Assembly: GCA_029204225.1 (NCBI GenBank)
Contig: CM055096.1
Location: forward strand, 30,636,557 to 30,700,556
Source: Diphasiastrum complanatum
Lineage: Eukaryota; Streptophyta; Lycopodiopsida; Lycopodiales; Lycopodiaceae
DNA length: 64,000 nt
Reading direction: 5' to 3'
Shown: piece by piece, positions 55,090 to 64,000 of the stretch
Position numbering within the stretch: the stretch's first letter is position 1
Layout: each line of letters opens with the position of its first letter
Notes under the pieces: generated by a model
What the model saw: the letters and a program-made list of their open reading frames with translations, nothing else
Databases searched by the model: none
Told to the model about the DNA's origin: nothing
Program-made: the position numbers and the translations under genes

Positions 55090-55990
55090 TCTAGTGTTTG
55101 ACCACAAAATTGTTGTTTGTGAGTGATGTGTGATTTAGAGGTGGATACCATAGTCAACAAAAGTGCATACAAAATTGTTCAAGGAGTATTAGTTTTGGCA
55201 AGAGGACTTCGTGTTGGAACACTATGTAAACTTGTTGTAATTATAGTGTGCGGTGCAGACAATAGTTAAGTTATTTTTAGAAATAATAATAAGACAAATG
55301 TGACCTCATTGTCAATAGCAGAGAAGACTATGTTGTGGCATAGACTAATAGGCCATATTGGAGAGAAAGGCATTTGAGATATTTACTCCAAAGGTATATG
55401 CAAATGGAATCTCTAAGATCAATTCTAACTTGTATTTTGAGTTATGCAAATATTACACTTATGGAAAACAAAATTGGTAAAGTTTTCCACTCAAATTGTT
55501 TATGGCATTGTAGCAACTATCTTTGACTTTGAGGTGGAGTAGATGGATGTGATGACAACTTGTCTGCATGGAGATCTTGAAGAAAAAATCTACATATTTC
55601 AAGTAGAAGGTTTTGATGTTTAGAATAAAGAAGATTTGGTGTGCAGATTAAAGAGGTTTACTTATGGACTTCAACAATCACCAAGAATGTGATATGAAAA
55701 ATTTAATTCACAGATGCTTATTCAAGACTTCAAATGCAACAAAGCTGATCATTGCATCTATTTTGAGTACATTGTTAATCATTTTGTTGTGTTGTTACGA
55801 CATTTTGATGGAATTCTTTTGATAGATAGGTAATAGAAAGAGAATAGTTAAGATCCAACTAGGATTGAATTTTAAAATAAAAGCTCTTGAAAGACACACT
55901 ACTATTTGGGCATTGAGATAAAAAGAAATTGTAGATTATGAAACTTTGGTTGAACCACAACATGTGATATTCAAACTACAAGATTGCAAA
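55090..55990 (+). pseudogene. old copia remnant of a different lineage
   Basis: Plus-strand pieces read KIVQGVLVLARGLRVGTL (protease-integrase junction), LWHRLIGHIGEKGI (integrase finger start, near 55333), then, after a deletion, RT: MDVMTTCLHGDLEEKIYIFQ (55547 on), KEDLVCRLKRFTYGLQQSPR and CIYFEYIVNHFVVLL. The HGDLEE-IYM style and LGHIGEKG differ from A-J, so this is another copia lineage. Stops are frequent; it is ancient. Confidence 0.75.
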
Positions 55991-56059
55991 CCACATTCTC
56001 TTGGCATTATTCTTTCTACAAAAGAAATCCACCTAATTCTTTATAGGTTGGTAGATCCT

Positions 56060-56560
56060 CTCGTGTGACTACAACTAACTGATCAAGAATCTCTTTCACT
56101 TTCAGTAGGTGATTGGCAATGGTTGCACTATAATCCATTCATAGTTTGTGTAGCTTTGTCTTCAAGAATAGCACTCAAGATGTGGTTCTTGTTTCAAACA
56201 ATGCCTTCAACGTATTTTGGTCCTTTCAAAAACAAAATTTAAGAAATGATGACATCTTTGATTTGTAGATTGATCACATTCTATGCTTTCCATTTTTTCT
56301 TGTCCAAAGCCCACTAATCTTCTTCAATTATTGGCCTTGTCTCTTCACCTACCACGATCTCCCATAGCTCTTTTTCCATCAAAGTATTATTTAGTTTAAA
56401 TTTCCAAATTACATAGTTGTTGGGTCCTTCTACTATGCTTGACTCATTGAGCACACTTTCACTTAGAGTTGTCATTAATACTCCTAGATGACCATTGATT
56501 GCAAATCTAACTACAAAAATAAAAAATTCATTGTGAAATTGACAAATGATTTCTTTTTCA
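56060..56560 (-). pseudogene. minus-strand copia gag remnant
   Basis: The minus strand reads NFKLNNTLMEKELWEIVVGE and ETRPIIEED, followed by KKKWKA and INLQIKDVIIS, which resemble the N-terminal Gag (UBN2) of the copia lineage with KWKVRMEALLI-type starts. Interrupted by several stops. Its orientation is opposite to the remnant at 55090-55990. Confidence 0.55.
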
Positions 56561-56661
56561 ACTTTTCAATCTAAGCTATGATAAGGAAATCATGCCAATT
56601 TGAAATAGTTGGCTTTAAAATGGCTTAGAACGACTCTTATGTCTGAAAAATGGCAAGTATG

Positions 56662-57359
56662 TGTGAAAGTACTGTACTTTAGAACCATAAATGGATCTAC
56701 AAAAGATCCACAAGAGTGATTGGATGCTTGCTTAACAATCTATCAAAAAACTAGACACAAAAAAGTTGATCTAGATTGGCAATTTGACAAACAACAAGCA
56801 TTAACAATCAGAAGCATTGATAAACATTGAAATCCGAGCCCACACGTGTGTACTACAGGCTGTAGTACGGCCTTAACCTGAGAAACAAGTAGAAATTGAT
56901 CTGGTTTCATTTGGATCACAAAAACTCAATGTACATAGTGAACTAGCTTGAGATTGCCAATGAGCTCCAAAAATTTTCTATCTTCTCACTATGGAGAGAG
57001 GGAACACATAGCAAATTCGACTTCCTTCTTGAAGTTAGGTGGATTTCCAGCATGTAATAAGGAAGTTAACTCACTCTCTTTGACCTAAAATGAAACCCTA
57101 GTCTATTTCCTAGAGTTATGCTTGGTAGGTAGCTAGTTGGTCAAATTTTCACCTTAAACTTAGGTGTAGGTCCTATAAAGTAGATGACCACCAAATAGAC
57201 ATGAACAACTCTTTTGACTTGACCTAACCTACATTAGGATGGGTTTTCCATGTGGCATCATGGCCTCACATGTGTGGGACCCACTTGTGTACACAATTTA
57301 CACTATTCTACATGGTTTTTGATCAAGCTAGATTTGCCAATTTTTGGCAATTCTTCACA
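56662..57359 (-). repeat. 3' LTR of element I
   Basis: The 698-bp LTR (minus orientation TGTGAAGAATTGCC to AGTACTTTCACA) is nearly identical to 60509-61205, so insertion is fairly recent. CACACGTGTGTAC lies near 56840. Confidence 0.93.
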
Positions 57360-57566
57360 CTCCTCAAATTTAGCTTGATCTATTTACAACTCTCTTGATA
57401 GATCAATAAAAGCTTTTAGAAGTGTCTAAAAAATCCAGCTACAAACAAGGAACTTTTGAGACTCCAATAGAGAATGATGTCCATTAAGGATCTTTCACCA
57501 CCTCTTAGAGGATCCCTTACAAGATGTTCCATAAATGTGTCTATACACATGTAGCACACTTCAAAA

Positions 57567-58667
57567 CTAAACATTATGCCAAGCCATGGATTCCAAGGCA
57601 TTTTGTGCACTTGAATATACATCAATTAAAATATTAAGTGCATAAATAATGTTGCCAAAGACAACTTGTCTTGCTTGATCCATATGATTGAGCCTAGATG
57701 GCTCCATCTTGATACTCAAGGTTCTTCTTGGAGTCCTCGGGTCTTGAGCTTGCTCCTCCACTTGACTTGACTCCGAACCATCAATGAATTGAATAAGGTG
57801 TTGATCCAAAGGTGCTTCTTCAAGTTTGCAAATCTTCCACTCTTGAAAGATCACATTTCCACCATTGACAAATTCTTTGGCTGAAAACAAGTAGATTCTA
57901 CAATCTCTACTTGAAGAGCAAAACACTACCATTATTCCTATCATTGAAATAGGATAATCTTTGGTCCTTACATTGGAATGACCATGCTCAAAGCATGTGG
58001 ACCCAAAGATTTCCAATACAAATGATGTTTCATCTTTTATGACACTATTCAAACTATTACAAAAATAGTTATCCAATGAAATTGCTTTATCAACAACAAA
58101 TGTAGAATTCAAAGCATCCCATTTCATGGTCTTGTCATACAAAGTAATAAACACCATGAATCTTAAAGGTAAGAAACAAGTCACCTCATGTCTACTAATA
58201 CTTTCCAAAAAGTATTCAAAGATAGTAGACTCTCCAATGCTCACCACCCTTGCATGATGCACACTTGAATGGACAATTTGCATGCAATTTGATGACTCGG
58301 ACATTGTCATTGAGGACTCCCTTGGAACTCTCATGCTTTGAGGCTGATCCTCAAGATCTTCCTCCTTTTGATGCTCCTCCTCAATGCAAGCAAGATCACA
58401 CTTTGCCAAGATCTCCTCTTGAGTGATCTCCTCCTTTGCCAAGCTCATTCTTTCAAAAGCAACACTAGCTTCCAACTTAAACAATCTTCCATGTTTAAAT
58501 CCCTTTGCAATGCAAACATCATTCTTCAAGATGAAGCAAACACCATGCTTAAAGTGGACATCCAAACCACTTTCTAAGAGTAGACCAACACTAAGCATAT
58601 TCTTGGTGATTGATGGTACATAAAGGACATTTTCTATATCCATGCATTTTGAGGATTCTAGACACAA
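57567..58667 (-). pseudogene. element I integrase-derived long frame
   Basis: The 366-codon frame begins in the protease end (MCLESSKCMDIENVLYVPSI) and continues through GRLFKLEASVAFERMSLAKE, an acidic part (EEEHQKEEDLEDQPQS), MQIVHSSVHHARVVS, VLEIFGSTCFEHGHSN, GIMVVFCSSSRDCRIYLFSA and a C-terminal part (APLDQHLIQFIDGSESSQVE, PRTPRRTLSIKMEPSRL). These echo integrase landmarks (HSDVH, FGCTCF, GIMVGYAS) in order, but the finger and the catalytic D-D-E are gone. That such a derived frame stays open over 366 codons, and is shared with H, suggests that it was kept as a new protein or only recently released from constraint. Confidence 0.72.
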
Positions 58668-59716
58668 AGAGATGGTGCCAACACCATCTATCCTACACTA
58701 TTCATCATTTGCAGTAAAGACAAACTTTTTAGCATCATTGAATGAGTGTAAGGTTGAGAAAAAGTCCTTTTCACAAGACATGTGGGAGCTAGCCCCACTG
58801 TCAATCCACCAATTGTCTCTTGAATTGCTATTGCTTGTTGGTGAGGATGTAGATGCCATCAAGAATACATCTACTTCATCCTCCTCCTCCTCCTCCTTTG
58901 CAAGGTTTCCTTGTTTGTCCTCCTCCACTTGTGCTCTTAGCCTCTTGTAGCATTTAGATGCATAATGCCCCTTCTTTCCACAAAAGAAGCATTTTTGCTT
59001 TGACTTGTCCTTTGAGATTGATGCACCATCCTCTTCTTTGGCCTCCTTTAGATGCTTCTTCTTTCCATTGGTCTTCTTTTTGCCCTTGAATGAGAAATTG
59101 GCTTTCTCATCACCATCCTACAAAGACAAGGAACTCATCCTAGATTTTGCATGGAACATCCTACACTCTTCAGCCACTGAAGTTTTTCTATAGTTGGCAA
59201 AGTGTCTTGGATGGCAAAACTTTGGACCAAATTTGCAAAGTCATCTCCTAGACCATTAAGGGCAATTTGTACAAGCTCTCCATCATGAATCTTCTCTCCA
59301 ATGGAAGCCAACTCCCTATTTAGAGACTTGATTCTGAGTACATAATCCTGTGCACTCTCCTCACTTCTCCTCATGCTTTGCAAAATTTGATTTCTAAGCA
59401 TAAGAACTCTAGAAGTGTTGCTAGACTCATAGATTGATTTTAAAGACTCCCAAGCCTCTTTAGCATTAGTACAAGCAGATACTTCTCTCAGCAAATCATT
59501 GCTCACATTCACCTTCACACAATGAAGTGCAAGCCTAAGTCTCTTCTTGTATCTAGCTAACTCCTGTGCACCTAGAGGTTCATCTTCATCTTCAATCAAG
59601 AACTCATAAAGGTCTTGGAGTACTAAGAGTGACTCCATTCTAACCTTCCAAATAGCATCAGTTGTAGAATTCAACCTCTCACTAGCTTCTAGAAGGTATG
59701 CTCCAGCAGATCCCAT
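58668..59716 (-). pseudogene. element I gag-protease, two lesions
   Basis: Gag starts at 59716 (MGSAGAYLLEASERLN) and has Trp23, unlike H and J. It is open to about 59190 (LHCVKVNVSNDLLREV, QDYVLRIKSLNRELASIGEK), where an 11-bp deletion relative to H shifts the frame before VLVAEECR. The knuckle CFFCGKKGHYASKC follows near 58990, and the protease frame 58928-58698 has WWIDSGASSHMSCEKDF, ending at TAG where H has Glu (NDE-stop-CRIDG). Confidence 0.87.
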
Positions 59717-60508
59717 CTTACTAGTGACTTCTACAAACAAGAAATAGATTTGATTGACTTGAAACTCACAAAGGTCTCACAGTTGCAGTGTTTCACTAAA
59801 ATTTGATTTCTAATCCAACAAATGGACTTATAGTTCTATCACTCCCTCACAAAGTTGAAATGAAGATAAGATGAAGTGAAAACTACTTTCGAACAAATCT
59901 TGCCAAGAAATGGATTTGATTGTCTCTAGAAACTCACTAAGGTCTCTCTCTTGTAGTTTTTCACTCAAATTAGATTTCTAATCCAGCAAATGGACTTATA
60001 ATCTCAGTTCTAGCACTCCCTCACAAAGTTGGAATGAAGATAAGCTGATGTGAAATCTACTTACAATCAAATCTTGCCAAATTTGGCTATTTTTGGACAA
60101 AAAATGACTTAATCTCTTTCTTCCTTCTTGGTGTACTTTCAAGACCTGTTTTTAACCTTTATAGGACTTGAACTCAGCCTAGATTAATTAGATTCCATGA
60201 AACAAATTCAAATCTAATCAATGGCAAATGATCTTGGTAGATTATCCTAGGATCTCCACCAAAAATTACACCAATAGCTCACAAATTGAATTTTTTTGGA
60301 TCAAATGAATACCATGCATTAAATGCAGGTTCAGAGGTGCGCACACATGTGGACAGTATGGATTTGGACCCCTACCAAGTTTGGATCTCCTCACCAAAAT
60401 CAAGATTCTAGCTTGCCCTCTCAATACTAGTTTTTCGCACCAAAACTTGCTAAAAATGGATTTGCATTAGATCAATGGCTTATGCTCTTGTACTTGGCTC
60501 TGATACCA

Positions 60509-61205
60509 TGTGAAAGTACTGTACTTTAGGACCATAAATGGATCTACAAAAGATCCACAAGAGTGATTGGATGCTTGCTTAACAATCTATCAAAAAACTA
60601 GACACAAAAAAGTTGATCTAGATTGGCAATTTGACAAACAACAAGCATTAACAATCAAAAGCATTGATAAACATTGAAATTCGAGCCCACACGTGTGTAC
60701 TACAGGCTATAGTATGACCTTCAACCTGAGAAACAAGTAGAAATTGATTTGGTTTCATTTGGATCACAAAAACTCAATGTACATAGTGAACTAGCTTGAG
60801 ATTGCCAATGAGCTCCAAAAATTTTCTATCTTCTCACTGTGGAGAGAGGGAATACATAGCAAATTCGACTTCCTTCTGGAAGTTAGGTGGATTTCCAGCA
60901 TGTAATAAGGAAGTTAACTCACTCTCCTTGACCTAAAATGAAACCCTAGTCTATTTCCTAGAGTTATGCTTGGTAGGTAGCTAGTTGGTCAAATTTTCAC
61001 CTTAAACTTAGGTGTAGGTCCTATAAAGTAGGGATGACCACCAAATAGACATGACCAACTCTCTTGACTTGAAACCTACATTAGGATGGGTTTCCCATGT
61101 GACATCATGGCCTCACATGTGTGGGACCCACTTGTGTACACAATTTACATATTCTACATGGTTTTTGATCAAGCTAGATTTGCCAATTTTTGGCAATTCT
61201 TCACA
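60509..61205 (-). repeat. 5' LTR of element I
   Basis: The 697-bp LTR lies directly beside the primer-binding site (60496-60508) and ends at 61205, next to the GTATG duplication. It carries CACACGTGTGTAC near 60690 and TCACATGTGTGGG near 61111. Confidence 0.93.
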
Positions 61206-61892
61206 GTATGCAAAACTGTCCATTTTGAAAATTTCTGCCATTGAACACAAATCTTTGTTTTGAGATATTTTTATATTAGCATGTAGACCTTTACATTAGC
61301 ATAGCTCTTGTCTAATTAGATCTTAAAAACAATATCTCCAACCGTGCCAAAGAATCACTCTATTTTATGCTTTCTTGCTACAAAACACTAGTGGACAGGG
61401 CCTCAAGAAGGTTGGGTTAGTCCTAGAGAATAAGGACACATGTGGGACCCTTCAACTTGAGATGAAATTTGAAGCTCAAATATTTAGCCAATCTCGATCA
61501 TTGATCTCAACTAGATTAACAGTCCAAATCACTTTTAGATGGACCGAGTACATGTGCCAATCTCCTATTGGTGTGTGTTCACTCCACGACTGCTTGAAAA
61601 ACACTTTCAAATGCTAAGTTTTTAGACTCCTTCATTTCGCATGGTGGCAACATTTTGGACAACCATTCCAAACATTTTGCTAGTATTTTTCAACGTTTCA
61701 AATGGAAGCTAAGCATTTCGATTGTGAACACTAGTGTTTTGGACTTGTTTTTAGCATTTCGGCCCATACATGTACGTTCTTTGACATAGTACATGGATAC
61801 CAGACTCCATAACACTATCCAACAACAAAAATATGTTTGTTCTATCTCAAGTCTATGCCAACATAGCATTTTTTTATGTAGTGACCTCGTAA
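61206..61892. other. no recognisable gene
   Basis: Frames are short and featureless. The sequence is the insertion site of element I and continues the flank seen before 56662. Confidence 0.4.
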
Positions 61893-62047
61893 CATTAGAC
61901 ATTAATTTATATAAATGGAGAGAAGCCACATCATCTAAGTGCAACTCTTCAAGCATTCTCGACATCTATAGAAGGGCAGAAAATATTTTCATAAGCCATG
62001 TTAGACATTAATTCAGATAAATGGAGAGAAGCCACATCATCTAAATG
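61893..62047 (+). repeat. 49-bp direct repeat, two copies
   Basis: The copies at 61893-61941 and 61999-62047 (both with ttagacattaatt and atggagagaagccacatcat) differ at about five positions and are 106 bp apart. Confidence 0.85.
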
Positions 62048-62064
62048 TAGCTCACTTATAAAAA

Positions 62065-62340
62065 ATGAGACTTGGTCTCAAATTGACCTTCTTAAAGACA
62101 AAATAGTTATTCATTGTAAATGGAATTTCAAGAAAAAATTCCATTATGATAAAATATAGTCCAATAGTCAAAATCACTTCAATTAGAATACCTCTTGCCA
62201 TTCCTACCATAGAAAATCTAGAACTGCATCATATGGATGTTCAAACAGTCTTTCTTAATGGTTTTATTCATGATGCAATTTAGATTATTTTAAAGTAACT
62301 AGAAGGATTTACTCAATTGATAAGTAAGGTATTTCTCCTT
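62065..62340 (+). pseudogene. copia RT remnant
   Basis: The first frame reads NETWSQIDLLKDKIVIHCKW, like the RT start N-TWELVDLP-IGCKW. After a frame change comes LELHHMDVQTVFLNGFIHDA, the conserved QMDVQTAFLNG-L segment, and LEGFTQLISKV. No YVDD region remains. Confidence 0.75.
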
Positions 62341-64000
62341 CATATTTATCCTTCTTCCAAGATAGGATTAGTTTCTTACTCTCTACACTTCGTCTAGGAT
62401 CTTGTTCATTTATGCTCATTTTTTTACATTTCCTTTATGTAATCACATTAGCTTGATATAACCATGGACTTTCAGAGAGAACTTGATAAGTGGGTAATCC
62501 AACTAGTCTTATGATTAGCAAATTCATCAAGAACTTTTGATCTTGAATATATATTGGTACTTGGCATAGTTCTCCTACGATTTCTTGCTATTTGAAATAG
62601 ATGATCTTAAATGTCTAGTTGTACGCAATATCTAATTAAATAATTATAAATTGTAAGTTGTTGTCCTGTCATAATGTTGACACTTGATTCGAAATCAACA
62701 AGACCTTTTTTTAGCAATCAACCATTGTTCTGAATTTGGATCTTAGGTTTGCCTTGAATACCTAAATTTATTCTTGAATCTAAATACTTGGTAGCTTAGG
62801 TTTCCTCTTGTGTTTAGATTGTAAGAATGATTTTGATTCTTTCTTATAATACAAATTATCTTCTAATAACTGCTTGAAATTAATATCAAGTGCATAAGAT
62901 GTTACATTTGAAACAAGATCATATGACTTAGATGGCTTAGCTAGAGCTTTATTTGAAAGATGGCTTAGCAATTTTTGTTGTCACTGGTTCAATAGATTGT
63001 CTTTGATTTCACTTTTGGTAGCTCATCTTCTATCAGCTTTTTTGCCTCCTCCGACTCCTGATGTCATCGATCATAGTTAGGATAATTTTTGATATCTTTG
63101 ATATACTTTGAATATTAATTAATATTATCACTAAACACTAATTTGAATGATTGTGACATGTTTGTTTGAGCCTTCAACTCGATTGTTGACTCTAGGATTA
63201 TTGGGAGCCATTTTATTATGCTTCATTGCCAAGGTTTTGCACAAAAAATTTGATATTATTATTAATTGTGTGTGTGTGTGTGTGTGTTCATGCAAATAAT
63301 TTTTTGGATATGTAGGTACATATTTATGTATATTTATATGCCCCTATTCCACTTGATTCCACTTAAAACTTGGCATTCTATGAATTATTAGGGACTCAAA
63401 AAAAAAATTTCTTTTCTATAGTTTAAAATGTTGGAAATTCTCATGTGTGAATGTGATGTGAAAATTGTATAGCACTCTATTATGTATTACTAATCTAATG
63501 AGCAACTTTTTAGAGGCACTACAACTACTTTGTGCTTATTTAGTTAATACTTTTGGTACATATGATTGTCATCTTGTTTTACTGAGCTTGATTTAATTAT
63601 TAATCAATGTTTAGAGTATCGAAAATCATTTAGTTGCTAATTGGGGCAAAATGCCAAAGAAGAGTCTAGGTTGTTTTTATAATTCAAGTTTTCTTATACT
63701 TTCAAGCTAGAAGGTTGTCAAAAACTTTGGTAACTTTTTCAATTATCCCACATCCAAATACATGTCGCTACTTTCAGGTATCTAGACAACACTCTTCATT
63801 GTTGACGTTCAAACTTTTAAGAGTACTCATACAAATTTCACTCCTGTTTATTCACATATTATGTGGAAGATTTATTGGATGTTCTTTCATTTTATATATT
63901 GGTTAGATGAATCATTTGAGAACATTGATTGTTGATGATTTATCGTGTAGGCTCCTCGCAGACAATGTTGCAGAATATTGAGCACTAGTGACAACAATGT
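62341..64000. other. no recognisable gene; (TG)n microsatellite
   Basis: The AT-rich remainder has no frame with a known domain. A TG dinucleotide tract occupies 63267-63287. Confidence 0.5.

Larger units (their letters stand above)
56662..61205 (-). mobile_element. Ty1/copia element I, complete but RT-less, TSD GTATG
   Basis: A 4544-bp minus-strand element with two LTRs, a primer-binding site (reverse complement at 60496-60508) and an exact GTATG duplication (56657-56661 and 61206-61210). The interior encodes Gag, protease and an integrase-derived frame and then reaches the 3' LTR: RT and RNase H are absent. The purine tract next to the 3' LTR is short (ttgaggag on the minus strand). Element H has the same organisation, so this RT-less form has spread as such, presumably using enzymes of other copia elements. 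Confidence 0.95.

Overview
This window is nuclear DNA of a land plant with a large, retrotransposon-rich genome. The evidence is a plant-type cytosolic ribosomal protein gene with a spliceosomal intron, a plant DUF604/GT31 glycosyltransferase gene with GT-AG introns, and many Ty1/copia LTR retrotransposons whose primer-binding site TGGTATCAGAGCC matches the 3' end of plant initiator tRNA-Met. An 11.7-kb intron filled with retroelements fits a giant-genome lineage such as a fern or gymnosperm, but the species cannot be read from the sequence.

Layout. Positions 1-487 are a decayed LTR-like flank, split by element A (488-3447), an internally deleted copia with a perfect TTTTG target duplication. 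Positions 3448-5200 are mostly non-coding, with a copia scrap, a GC-rich hairpin and a 30-bp minisatellite. The RPS2 (uS5) gene lies at 5391-6588 (two exons). From 7.2 to 24.1 kb there are only retroelement ruins: minus-strand LTRs, copia B (about 10.2-12.5 kb), an integrase scrap, a minus-strand integrase-gag chimera, a pair of inverted LTRs (15.9-17.0 kb), the RT-less copia C (to 21924), copia B2, and the minus-strand copia E from 22830. Element F (24131-30383, TSD GATGA) is a near-complete but dead copia inserted into E, and a 376-bp TIR element sits in its 3' LTR only.

The second host gene is a Fringe-like glycosyltransferase. Exons 1-2 are at 33041-34010 and exon 3 is at 45738-46274; the separating intron carries a small TIR element, copia G, copia H, a fold-back/duplication cluster and a copia gag-protease remnant. 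Downstream are copia J (46879-49272), an unrecognised decaying minus-strand reading frame (about 49280-50360), a minus-strand Ty3/gypsy element K (about 51226-54635), old copia scraps, and copia I (56662-61205, TSD GTATG), close kin of H. The last 2.8 kb holds one copia RT scrap and simple repeats.

How it fits together. Only RPS2 looks plainly functional; the glycosyltransferase reading frame is intact across three exons, but its last exon is uncertain. All retroelement polyproteins seen are broken. The most notable patterns are copia lineages that keep Gag-protease but have no reverse transcriptase (C, H, I), a 14-bp palindrome TTCACACGTGTGAA shared by LTRs and leaders of different copia families, and recurrent rearrangements of LTRs into inverted pairs.
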